From NCBI GenBank assembly GCA_016946835.1, contig JACVTC010000551.1:1-19439 (forward strand): a stretch of DNA of 19,439 nucleotides. The letters run 5' to 3'. Under the pieces are notes generated by a model. It was not told where the DNA came from. It made no database searches and saw nothing but the letters and a program-made list of their open reading frames with translations. Shown in pieces: positions 1-9,313 of this stretch. The position numbers and the translations under genes were made by a program. Source of the stretch: Neocallimastix lanati (nom. inval.). Its lineage: Eukaryota; Neocallimastigomycota; Neocallimastigomycetes; Neocallimastigales; Neocallimastigaceae. How positions within the stretch are numbered: position 1 is the stretch's first letter; each line of letters starts with the position of its first letter.

Positions 1-802
1 GTACTGCGGATTGCATTACCAAAGCGTGAATAATCAATTAAAGAGAAAAAGGTTTAAATTATTTATAAATTTCTCTATATAATAATTTTAATATCATTAT
101 ATTATATATTATTATTATTATTATTATTATTATTATCATAAAATGAATCATTAGATAGATGTACATAAATAAATTATTGTATTAAAATAGATGATTAATT
201 AAAATTGTTGTAAAATAAATTTCACTAACTTTAACGGAAATGTTTCTTAAAATTTACTATGATTTTTAAAATTTATTATTTTATTTTAATAAAAAAAAAA
301 AAAAAAATAAATGAAAAATTATCAAAAAAAAAAAATTTTTACGAAAAAAAAAAAAAAAAGAAAAAAATAAAAAAATAAAAATATATATGATATTTTAATT
401 AAATAGTAAATAAATAGAAAATAAAAAATTACTAGATATTACATAAACATATAGATATATTATTTTATTTTTTATTTATTTATTTATTTATTTATTTTCT
501 TTTTTTATATATAAATATATTTTTAATATTATTTATATTATTTTTATTATTATTATTTTTTTTTTTTTTTTTTTTTTAATTTTATATATATATATATAAA
601 TATTTTTTTTTTTTAATAAAAATTTTAATTAAAAAAAAAAAAAAAAAAAAAAATTAAAAAAATAAAAAAAAAAATATAAAAAAAATTTTAAAAAATTAAT
701 TAAAAAAATAAAAAAAAAAAAAAAAAATTTTTTTTTTAAATAATAATAATAATAAAAAAAAAAAAATAAATTATTTAAAAATATTATAAAAATAAAATAA
801 TT
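1..802. other. Low-complexity 5' flank, no gene seen
   Basis: I see no supported gene here. The first 30 or so bases are the only stretch of mixed composition. The rest is A and T homopolymers, ATT/AAT and TTTA microsatellites, and alternating AT. From about 555 to 770 there are long T runs followed by long A runs that could fold on each other. Element 1 inserted at the end of this tract. Any TATA-like or poly(A)-signal-like match here is expected by chance. Confidence 0.7.
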
Positions 803-1417
803 TGATGCATGTCCAGTAAAAATAATAGAAAATAATAGAAAAATTATTTAGAAAAATTATTAATATAAATATTTATTAAAAATTAATTTTATATAATGAA
901 TCTTAAAATATATTATTAATATATTATTAAAGATAATTTATTATTATTAATTATTAAAATATTAAATTAAATAATAATATTAAAAATATTAAAAGAATTG
1001 TTGATAATATAGTAAAATTAGTTATATTAATTATAACGGAGATTGAATGTTTAATTAAATTGATGTTAATATTAAAATAATTTTTAAATAATGTTAAACA
1101 ATATGAATTAATAGTTATAAGTAAAAAGTTATGAATATTTATATTTATTAATTAATTTTAGTGTTTCGATAAATAAAATTTATAAAATTAGTAAAAAATA
1201 TAATTATGAAAATAATTTATAAATAAATATTTTCTTTTTTTTTAAGGAATAATAATAAAACATGTATTTTTTTTATGATAAAATATAATAAATAAAATAA
1301 TAAAAGATAAATAAATAAAAAGTAAATATAATTATTGTAATATAATATTCTTGGAGTAATTCCCTTTTGCACAAACGCCCAACTAACATATACGGTATTT
1401 AATAAAATATCGTATCA
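803..1417 (+). repeat. 5' LTR of element 1
   Basis: This direct repeat matches 9355-9959, starts TGATGC and ends GTATCA, an imperfect 6-bp terminal inverted repeat. It should hold the promoter (U3), transcript start and poly(A) site, but no single TATA or AATAAA can be chosen in such AT-rich DNA. Its last 27 bases form a hairpin (1390-1400 with 1405-1415, loop AATA). A block at 1351-1370 (TTGGAGTAATTCCCTTTTGC) is shared with element 2 at 10971-10989, while most of the LTR is not. Confidence 0.95.
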
Positions 1418-1457
1418 AAAATGGTGGAGAATCCGGGCGTGCAAACCAAGAATATTA
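1343..1457 (+). promoter_or_regulatory. U5-leader RNA stem enclosing the primer binding site, element 1
   Basis: Bases 1343-1354 pair perfectly (12 bp) with 1446-1457, 1366-1371 with 1440-1445, and 1376-1380 (CGCCC) with 1435-1439 (GGGCG). Together these make an interrupted stem of about 23 bp. It joins the LTR end to the sequence just after the primer binding site and leaves most of that site in the loop. Element 2 forms the same architecture with different bases. By analogy with retroviral U5 stems, a role in placing the tRNA primer or starting reverse transcription is inferred. Confidence 0.7.
1422..1439 (+). promoter_or_regulatory. Primer binding site, element 1
   Basis: TGGTGGAGAATCCGGGCG lies 4 nt after the LTR. 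It begins with TGG, the complement of a tRNA CCA end. Exactly these 18 nt recur in element 2 (11039-11056), while both flanks differ, which marks the functional unit. The tRNA should have an acceptor 5' strand reading GGAGAAT and discriminator A. I cannot name the isoacceptor. Confidence 0.85.
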
Positions 1458-1567
1458 TGAAATTTATATTTATATTGATATTTACTTTTTAAAAAATAAA
1501 GACAATTAAATAATTAATATTAAATTAAAATTAAATAATTAATTTTTTTATAATAGTAATATATAAA

Positions 1568-1613
<46 letters not shown>

Positions 1614-1640
1614 AAAATTATTATGATTATTATTAAATAA
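1458..1640 (+). other. AT-rich start of element 1 leader
   Basis: This is untranslated leader after the primer binding site, including an A run of more than 30 bases near 1576-1611. No gene is visible. Confidence 0.6.
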
Positions 1641-1796
1641 TAATTAAAGGTAACTGGGAGTTCGAACCAGAATAAAAACGAATAAGTCTTTAATTATTAT
1701 TATTAGTATAGTTAATTTTTTTTATTATCATCTTTATTAGTAATTAAAGACAACTGGGAATTCGGACCAGTATAAAAACGAATAAACCTTTAATTA
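1636..1796 (+). repeat. Two structured 56-nt leader motifs, 100 nt apart
   Basis: The motifs at 1641-1696 and 1741-1796 match at 49 of 56 positions. Each is closed by TAATTAAAG...CTTTAATTA; in copy 1 this stem extends to 14 bp (1636-1649 with 1688-1701). Inside each is CTGG...CCAG (1654-1657/1667-1670 and 1754-1757/1767-1770), then a conserved unpaired AAAAACGAATAA. The loop of copy 1, GTTCGAACC, resembles a tRNA T-loop or Pol III B box; copy 2 (ATTCGGACC) has lost this. Position in the leader suggests a packaging, dimerisation or translation signal, but this is inference. Element 2 has no obvious copy. Confidence 0.65.
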
Positions 1797-1935
1797 AGAA
1801 ATGATATTATAATAAAAAGTAGTAATAGTTTAGTATAAAAATTAATATTAAATAATATTTTATTAATAGTATATGTGATAATATTTAGAAAAAAAAAAAA
1901 TAATAGATAATATTTTAATAATAATAATAAATAAT

Positions 1936-2068
1936 ATTTTAGTAATGGTGAATTAAGTAATAATTAATAATAATAAATATATTTTAGTAATAGTGAATTA
2001 AGTAATAATTAATAATAATAAATAATATTTTAGTAATAGTGAATTAAGTAATAATAATAATAAATAAT
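1936..2068 (+). repeat. Tandem repeat, period about 45 bp, in leader
   Basis: Three consecutive units begin ATTTTAGTAAT(A/G)GTGAATTAAG, at about 1936, 1981 and 2027. The last is slightly shorter, and degenerate pieces continue to about 2175. It has no coding potential. Confidence 0.7.
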
Positions 2069-2190
2069 ATTTTAATAATATTGTAGTAATAGTAATCTTT
2101 TAGTACTAGTGTATAAACTTAAGAATTAATAATCATAAATTAATATTTTAGTAATAGTAATTATTTTTAGTAATAGTGTATAAAATAAGA

Positions 2191-2191
<1 letters not shown>

Positions 2192-2259
<68 letters not shown>

Positions 2260-2290
2260 CAATAATAACAATAATAACAATAATAAAAAT
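2192..2290 (+). repeat. (AAT)n microsatellite upstream of gag
   Basis: Pure AAT repeats run for about 65 bases and then become interrupted by AAC units, ending about 65 bases before the gag ATG. Element 2 also has an AAT array, directly before its gag. A long unstructured leader segment near the start codon may help scanning, but it could be neutral simple sequence. Confidence 0.8.
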
Positions 2291-2355
2291 AATATTATTA
2301 TACGCGTAAAAGTATATAAGAATATAATTTCAAATTAAAACAATAATTAGATAAA

Positions 2356-3659
2356 ATGGCGGACGCTTCGAAAATTAGAAGAGACTTACCATACTTAGCA
2401 AATTATGGTAAGGACATAGATTCTTGGATAGAAGATTTCAAAAATGTTATGGAAATTTACAACATTGAGGAACCAAACAGAATTTTTATTTGGGTAAAGA
2501 ACGCAGTAGAGGCTGACATAAAAAACCTTTTAAAATCTTTATGTACTACAAGAAATAATGTTAAAAGGTTTCCCTCATATAAAGAAATCCAGAGAGCCAT
2601 TGAAGATTATTTAGAAATTACTCAAAATGATAAGTGTTCAATTTTAAAGGCCTTAAAAATAAAAAGAAATGAAACAATTAAAGGATTTAATTATAATTAT
2701 TTAACTCTTTATCATCGACTTGACTTGGAATATAAAAAATTAATATGTGTCGATGATTATTTAAATGCTATACATGATAGGGTATATGTACATTCTCAAG
2801 TAATTTTGGCCAACTGTAAAACATTAACAGAAGCGTTCGAAGTAGCAGAACGTGCAGAAAAAGCTGAAGTACGAACTATAACAAACAAAAATTCTCAGAA
2901 TGTTATGGTATATCAAAACAACATAAATAAAAATAATAACAATTTATTAAATCATCCAATTTATAGGAGCTTAAGAGAACATGGAAATAATTTAGATAAT
3001 TCATGGCAAGCGTCATCATATGTTATGGGTTATATAAATGAAAACTCCACCAATAATAGAATGTTTACACCAGGTAGATATAGTAACAATAAAAATAAAA
3101 GTTTTAATAATAATAATAATTATTATCATGGAGTAGGACAAATTCAACAAAATAATACTTATGATACAAGAAGATTCTATAATAACTACGAACCAAAAGC
3201 TAGAAAATCAGTTATGTGTTACTCATGTAAACAAGTAGGACATAAAGCTTATGAATGTCCTAATAATAAAAATAATGGTAGTAATAGAAATAATAATCTT
3301 TATAATATGAATAATAATGATATGGGTAATAATTATAATAATAATTTTGATTATAATAATAATAGTAATAAATATAACAATTATTATAATAATAGTAATA
3401 AAAATGGCTACAATAATTCTTTTAATGGTAGTAATTATTACTTTAATAAAATAATAAATTTACTGGAAATAATATTGCTAATAGAAATAATAATAATTTT
3501 AATGAGAATAATATTCCCACTGGAAATAATAATTTTAATAGAAATTCTAATGGAATAAATCAGGATATTAATACTACTAGTTCAAATATTAATAGTAATT
3601 TCAAAGCTAATGTAAATAATAATAATAATAATGGAGATAGCTTTAATAATTTAAACTAA
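2356..3659 (+). CDS. gag: Gag (capsid and nucleocapsid), one-base frameshift near codon 365
   Basis: This is the structural protein that would assemble the cytoplasmic virus-like particle and bind element RNA. The start ATG at 2356 sits in AAAATGG and aligns with the start of element 2 Gag. Residues 1 to about 175 are a helical, capsid-like domain shared with element 2. After that comes an Asn-rich region with one zinc knuckle, CYSCKQVGHKAYEC (C-x2-C-x4-H-x4-C), near residue 290. The starting frame runs to a stop at 3558, but the Asn-rich coding pattern moves to the -1 frame at about 3450, in an AATAAAATAAT tract, and continues to TAA at 3657-3659. A single lost A is the simplest explanation. 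The end at 3659 is supported by element 2, which ends in the same LN-stop. Corrected length would be about 434 residues. Confidence 0.85.
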
Positions 3660-3686
3660 ATAATGGGAGAAGGATAACTCCCGTTA
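3650..3686 (+). promoter_or_regulatory. -1 ribosomal frameshift signal at gag-pol junction, element 1
   Basis: TTTAAAC at 3650-3656 is read in Gag phase as T TTA AAC and is followed directly by the gag stop TAA. After 8 nt comes GGGAG (3665-3669), which pairs with CTCCC (3678-3682) across loop AAGGATAA. Flanking pairs, one of them G-U, extend the stem to 9 bp (3661-3669 with 3678-3686). UUUAAAC is a well-known -1 slip heptamer, used for example by coronaviruses. The -1 frame is open from 3656 into Pol with no stop. Confidence 0.8.
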
Positions 3687-3824
3687 ACCAAACCAAACTT
3701 CAAACTTATAATAAAAATAATAGTATTAATGAAGAATATGTAAATTTAACATACTCTCCCAAGTTAAATAATAATACTATGAAAATAAAAAATAATTATA
3801 ATAATACTAATGATAATAATTTAC

Positions 3825-3856
<32 letters not shown>

Positions 3857-6800
3857 TTACATAATAATAATAATAATAATAATAATTCATATAATGCTAG
3901 TGCAACTTCAAATAATGATGTAATAAATAATGGATATCCTTATAATGATAATTCACATAATTATGATATAAACAATAATTATTTAAATAAGAATAATAAA
4001 ATAAATTATACAAACAGTTTATTTGATGATAATCATACAAGTATTGATAATATTTATTCCAATAATAATAATAATAATAACTTAAATAATATAGAATATC
4101 TTAGTAAGAATACTAGTAACGGTTATAAATTAAATAATAGTAATCATAACAACATCTATGAAAATGACACTATTAATAAACAAGTTAACAATGATGTTAA
4201 TATAAATAATACTTATAAAAATAATAATGATGATCAAAGTAACAATGAAATTGATTTAAATAGAATTTCTATAAATGATAATGAAAAGAAAATTAATAAT
4301 GAACCTAATTCAAATAATATTTATAATAATTTTGATAATTACCATAATGAGGAAATTATCGCTGTTGCCCAAAAGAAAGGTAAAAATAATTCAATAAAAA
4401 TCTCCCCATATACCAAAGAAATAAAGAAAAAGCTTATAGATAATCCAGTTCCAATTATTACCAATGCTATGAAGAAAAATACTATTATGAAAAGAAAATT
4501 AAACGTTAATAAATTAGCAACTACAGGAACACCTGATATGATAATAGATGAGGGAGGAACGAATGTCAAACTATCAATAGAAAAAGAAGAAGGTAAAGAA
4601 TTTAAAGAAAATAAAGATCATAAAAATGTTACTTTCAATGAATCTATTGAAATTTTTGAGGATTCACAACCACCAACTAATCAAACAATAACTAATAATA
4701 ATACAAATAAATTAGAATATTTGGATCTTTCTTATATCAATCAACCAAATATTAGAAATGTAAAAAAAGCGAATAAATTGAATAAAATAAATGAAATACT
4801 GAGCAGTAACAAAGATGATATACCCATCAATGTTAAAAGTTATTCCAAGCCAGAGAAACACATAAAAATGATGGAAGATTTTAATGAATTTAAAATTAAG
4901 GACTTTATCAAGGAAGTAGCATCAACCGAAGTCATAACGAAGTTAGTATATTTGTCAGACCTGTTTCCAAAGTTCAGGTCAGAATTTACAAAAGCATTAA
5001 AATTAACCGAAGGAAAAGAGAAAATAAAGAAAAATTTGAATACATCTTTAATAAATGTAATGACAATTATAAGCCAACATAAAGTGATTAAAGTTAAAGG
5101 CACTGTGGATAAGAAACCAGCTGAAATTTTCTTGGACTCGTGTGCTAGCGTTAATTTGATTACCACTACGGCTTTAAAGAAATTTAAAATTAATAAAAAT
5201 CCTATTGGGAGAATATCCGAAAAAATTTTTCAGGTATATTCCAACAATTCAACTTGTTCAGATATTTATGAACTAAAAATATCTATTGGAAATTACACTT
5301 TTATCGATTACTTTAGGAAAATTGATAAGGATGATATCTTTGATATATTAATAGGTATTGACACACTTAAACGAAATAGATTTGATATAAATTTAGTTAA
5401 TGATACCTTATATCATATTGATGAAAATAATAATCCTGTAGAATTAGCTTCTTTATTTTATGATGTTAGCTTGAGTCCTTCTGAAAGTACAAATAGAATT
5501 AATGACAAAGAAAATAATATGAATAAGGAGAATAATATAAATAATAATTCTTCTGAAGAGAATGATGAGGATTCTGAAACTAGTTGGAGTGACAATGATA
5601 ATAATAATGATAATAATAATATACTTTTTACATATGCTAAATCAGAGTTACCTAATATTAACATAAATAATTTTAATGTACAATTACCTTTCTTTAATAG
5701 TGTCGACATCGATAAAGAAAATAATATCAAAATAAAAACGAATAATAATAAGAATGATGATAAAATTGACAATTATAAAATAAATGATCATAAAATTAAT
5801 TCTAAAGTTACAAACAATATAAATCCCATACTACATTCTAAACTTCCATCAAAAATCGATTCTCATCAAAACGGCAATAACAAATTAAATAGTAATTATA
5901 AATTAGTAGATAGAAATATTGAAAGGAAAGAATATAAGAATAAAACGGTTGATATTACAACACAATTGATTCCATCTCTTTTATTAATAACTAATGAAGT
6001 ACTACATAATGAAAACGAGGTTTGTACAGACGACACAATATCTAAACTGGAAATGATTCACTCTATTGTAAAAAAATTACCAGAAAATTTGAAAGCTGAT
6101 GTAGAAAAATTATTTTTAAATTATATTAGTGTTCTTGCACTGAAAACTGACGATTTGGGTTCGTCAAAGCTATATCCTCATAGAATTAATTTAATACCAG
6201 GAACAACACCTATTAAACAGAGGGCCTACCGTATTTCAAAAGTGCAAGCTGATGCACTTAAAAAGGAACTAATTAAACTTATAAATAATAATTTAATTGT
6301 CCCTTCTAGTTCTCCTTGGTCTTCTCCTGTAGTACTGGTACCGAAAAAGAATGGTCAAGTGAGAATGTGTGTTGACTACAGGAAGATTAATAATTGTACA
6401 TTAAAGGACGCTTATGCACTTCCTTTAATAGATGATATACTTTACTATGTTAGCGGTGATATTTCTATTTTGTCTACTATTGATCTCTTTTCAGGGTACC
6501 ATCAGATTCCTATGCATTCTGATGATAAAGATATCACTTGCTTTACGACCATTTATGGAAACTTTAATTTTGAAGTTATGCCTTTTGGACTATGCAACGC
6601 TCCCGCTACTTTTCAAAGGGAGATGAACAGAATATTTTTTGATTTAATCGGAGTATGTGTTTTTATTTACATAGATGACTTAGTTATTTATTCTCCTTCA
6701 TTAAATCAACACATCAAAGACCTAGAAAAAGTATTCCTCATTCTTGCTAATAATGGATTAAAAGTGAATTTTGAAAAATGTGATTTCTTTAAAGAAGAAG

Positions 6801-7045
6801 TTGAGCTCCTTGGTCATACTCTTTCTACTAAGGGTATTAAACCTATGAATTCTAAAATAAAAGTTATTGCTAATTGGTTACCTCCTTCTAATTTAAAACA
6901 GTTACGTTCTTTCTTAGGGGCAATTGGATATTACCGGAAATTCATTAGCCATTTTGCCCAAACTGCTAAACCTTTATATGATTTAACAAAAAGAATGTTC
7001 CTTTTGTTTGGTCTACCGAATCTAATAATGCATTTGAATTTTTAA
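3656..7045 (+). CDS. pol: Pol part 1: Asn-rich region, pre-protease block, protease, RT
   Basis: This frame is entered by -1 frameshifting from gag at 3656; it is open well before the ATG at 3779, which is therefore probably not a start. Residues 1 to about 230 are mostly Asn runs. A block near 4349-4480 (with DNPVPII) and another near 4860-5060 (VASTEVITKLVYL) are conserved in element 2 and precede the protease. The aspartic protease has LDSCASVNLI at 5132-5161, with D at 5135-5137 and Cys where DS/TG is usual. RT begins near 6170. It shows STIDLFSGYHQIPM (motif A), MPFGLCNAPATF, and YIDD at 6668-6679 (catalytic Asp pair), then the thumb region to about 6985. Near 6990 one A is missing from an A run, so the last 17 or so residues before the stop at 7045 are out of frame. 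Confidence 0.88.
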
Positions 7046-7305
7046 AAATTCGTCTTATTAATGCACCTATATTGTCACCTCCAAATTTTGATAAACCATT
7101 TATTGTTCGTTCAGATGCATCTAAATCAGGAATTGGCGGGGTACTACTTCAGTTAGACGATGACAACATTGAGAAGCCATTATATTATGAAAGTAGGACA
7201 CTTTCCAATTCTGAAATCAATTATAGCATTACAGAACTTGAGGGGCTTGCCGCATTTTACTGTGTCATGAAATTTAAACCTTTTCTCACTGGTAATAGTT
7301 TTTGA
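6997..7305 (+). CDS. pol: Pol part 2: RNase H, N-terminal portion (frameshifted piece)
   Basis: The pol reading resumes in a frame one base back and carries the end of the RT connection and most of RNase H. RNase H degrades the RNA template during cDNA synthesis and makes the polypurine primer. Visible catalytic residues are Asp in RSDAS (7114-7116) and Glu in TELEGLA (7240-7242). The piece ends at TGA 7303-7305, where T5 replaces the T4 expected from element 2, a one-base insertion. It has no start of its own and is not an independent gene. Confidence 0.85.
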   Translation, partial: VPFVWSTESNNAFEFLKIRLINAPILSPPNFDKPFIVRSDASKSGIGGVLLQLDDDNIEKPLYYESRTLSNSEINYSITELEGLAAFYCVMKFKPFLTGNSF

Positions 7306-7975
7306 GACAATTCTTTATACCGATCATAAGCCTTTAGTTTACATATTTAAAAATAAAGAACCTTCTTCAGCAAGGCATGTCAAATGGATAACTGAGTTCA
7401 GTATTTTAAAAGTTAAAGTGTTATATGAAGAGGGGAGGAGGAATGTAGTTGCTGATGCACTATCTAGATTATATTCTAACAATGAAAAATATATAATCAA
7501 AAATATGAAAAATGATGATAAACATATAAAAAATAAAAATAAAAGAAATAATATAAAAAATAATAATAAAGATGTATTCAACCAAGTTATAAATAATGAA
7601 ATTCAAAATTGTGAAATTAAAAATAATGAAGAAATTAGAAATAAGAAAAATACTAAAATTAATAAAATAAAAGAGTTAGTGGATGAAATTAAGATCAATA
7701 GTAATAATGAAAATTACAAAATGGAATATGAGGAAATTAAAAATAATGTAAATAACATTAATAAGTTTAATAATAAATTACATAATAATAATAGTGAAAA
7801 TAATGGAGTGGAAAATAAATTGAATGTGAATTATATGGTATTTCAAACTGAAGAAAATAATAAACATAGTTTTAATAATAAAGATAATAATAATAATAAT
7901 ATTAATCATGTTAATACCAATAATAATGATATTGATGATAGTACTGAAATACTAAATGATTTCTATAAAAAATAA
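7301..7975 (+). CDS. pol: Pol part 3: RNase H end and Asn/Lys-rich linker
   Basis: The frame returns to that of part 1 after the T insertion. It holds the last two RNase H acidic residues: YTDHKPL (Asp 7322-7324) and VADALSRL (Asp 7454-7456). From about 7480 to 7960 follows a linker of about 160 residues made almost only of Asn, Lys, Glu and Ile, before the integrase. Element 2 has a similar but independently scrambled linker at the same place. The stop at 7973-7975 results from one missing A in AAAAAATAATAA; the integrase reading continues one frame back. Confidence 0.85.
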   Translation, partial: FETILYTDHKPLVYIFKNKEPSSARHVKWITEFSILKVKVLYEEGRRNVVADALSRLYSNNEKYIIKNMKNDDKHIKNKNKRNNIKNNNKDVFNQVINNEIQNCEIKNNEEIRNKKNTKINKIKELVDEIKINSNNENYKMEYEEIKNNVNNINKFNNKLHNNNSENNGVENKLNVNYMVFQTEENNKHSFNNKDNNNNNINHVNTNNNDIDDSTEILNDFYKK

Positions 7976-9130
7976 TAAACCAGAAATTTGTATTAATTGA
8001 TGGAGTACAGTATTATAAAGATAATAATGAATTAAGAAAAGTAATATTTAATGATAATGAAAAATGGGAACTTATTAGTAAAGCTCATTGTTTAGGACAT
8101 GAAGGTAACTTTAAGACCTACCATCGTTTGAAAAGGAACTATTATTGGATAGGAATGAATAAGGATATCAGATTATTTATTAAATCTTGTCATGTATGTC
8201 AATTATGTAAACCACAACCACCGAATGTATTTACAGAAGATTTAGCTACACCCCCAGGTTTACCTTTTACTCGGGTAGGATTGGATTTAGTTGGACCCTT
8301 ATACGAATCTTTCAGAGGTAATAAATATATAATAGTACTTGTAGATTATTTAACAAAATGGGTGGAAGCTGAAGCATTAGCCAAAACAGAATCAGAAGAT
8401 GTCATTAGATTTTTAAATAATATATTTTCAAGACACGGGATTCCAGAGATACTAATTACTGATAATGGCCCGCAATTCATATCTGATAAAACAAAAGCTT
8501 TCCTAGATTTAAATGATGTCTATGTACATTATATTAGTACTTATCATCCTGCTTCCAACGGAGAAGTAGAAAATAGGAATAGAGAAATAGTCAAATATAT
8601 TAGAATTCTTAAAAGCCAATTTAAAGAATTAAGTAAACAAAATCAAGAATGGGATGATATTTTACCTAGTGCACTTTGGGCTTTAAGAACAACAAAAAAT
8701 GAAGTTACTAAATTTAGTAGTTTCGAATTACTCTATGGTAGGAAAGACTTACAACCATTTGAATTAGCAATTAATATTGACAAAAGATTTCCTGAAGAAT
8801 CAGAAGAAGAATATTTTGTTCGAAAATTTATTAATCACCATAATTGGATTTCTGAAGCAATCAAAAATATTGAAACTGCAAATGAATTATGGAAAGATAG
8901 GAGAAGACAGATTAAAAGATTAAGAAGTGAATTCAAACCAGGAGACCTAGTTTTAGTTAGAAATTTCAATCGAAGGAAACTAGACCCTTATTATATCGGA
9001 CCATTAAAAATAGTTAAACAGCAATTTAATACTGTCACAGTATGTGATCCTTATACGAACGAAATTGCAGAGAGAAACATTCATCTAAAAAATGTAATTC
9101 CATATATTAGTAATTTCCTAAATTATAATC

Positions 9131-9135
<5 letters not shown>
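7969..9135 (+). CDS. pol: Pol part 4: integrase
   Basis: This is the enzyme that would join cDNA ends to host DNA. The open frame starts at 7969, well before the first ATG at 8128, and that earlier part is needed. The zinc-binding motif H-x3-H-x29-C-x2-C starts at 8086-8088. The core shows GLDLVGPL (first Asp), ITDNGPQF (second Asp) and, 35 residues later, Glu in NGEVENRNRE, giving D,D-35-E. The C-terminal part has a GPY/F-like DPYYIGPLKIV segment and ends about 45 residues later without a chromodomain. Identity to element 2 integrase is high throughout. The stop at 9133-9135 is followed at once by a long A run. Confidence 0.92.
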
Positions 9136-9187
<52 letters not shown>

Positions 9188-9313
9188 ATGATATATATAA
9201 AAAATATAAAAAAAAAAAAAAAAAATATAAAAAAAATATATATATATATATATAAAAAATATCATAAAATATATAATAGTATTATTAGTTTAATAAATAT
9301 TTTAATATGCTTA
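9136..9313 (+). other. A-rich 3' non-coding region of element 1
   Basis: A run of about 50 A follows the pol stop, then interrupted A runs, an alternating AT tract near 9236-9253 and AT-rich DNA. No gene is visible. It looks like expanded simple sequence between pol and the polypurine tract. Confidence 0.7.

Noticed and set aside
803-1417. TATA boxes and AATAAA poly(A) signals in the LTRs
   Set aside because: Many matches exist in this composition and none is favoured by position or conservation.
1641-1696. A tRNA gene in the leader of element 1
   Set aside because: A T-loop/B-box-like core is present, but no A box, acceptor stem or anticodon arm could be found.
1936-2068. Tandem leader repeat as a CRISPR-like array
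   Set aside because: The units are contiguous and AT-only with no unique spacers, in a eukaryotic retroelement.
3779-3781. ATG as the start of Pol in element 1
   Set aside because: The frame is open for 41 codons upstream back to the -1 slip site, and the matching place in element 2 has no equivalent ATG.
4339-5772. Minus-strand open frames inside pol (4339-4569, 4840-5166, 5458-5772)
   Set aside because: They are hydrophobic antisense shadows of Asn/Lys-rich coding sequence, with no conservation of their own. The same holds for 7339-7581, 12255-12539, 14754-14936, 16823-17026 and 18140-18379.
6432-6626. Short + strand frame over the RT region
   Set aside because: It is an alternative frame of the real RT coding sequence, which has all catalytic motifs.
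9000-9135. Chromodomain at the integrase C-terminus
   Set aside because: Only a GPY/F-like segment and a short tail are present. There is no aromatic-cage sequence before the stop in either element.
9136-9185. A run after pol as a poly(A) tail of a retroposed copy
   Set aside because: It is followed by the polypurine tract and a full 3' LTR, so it is internal simple sequence.
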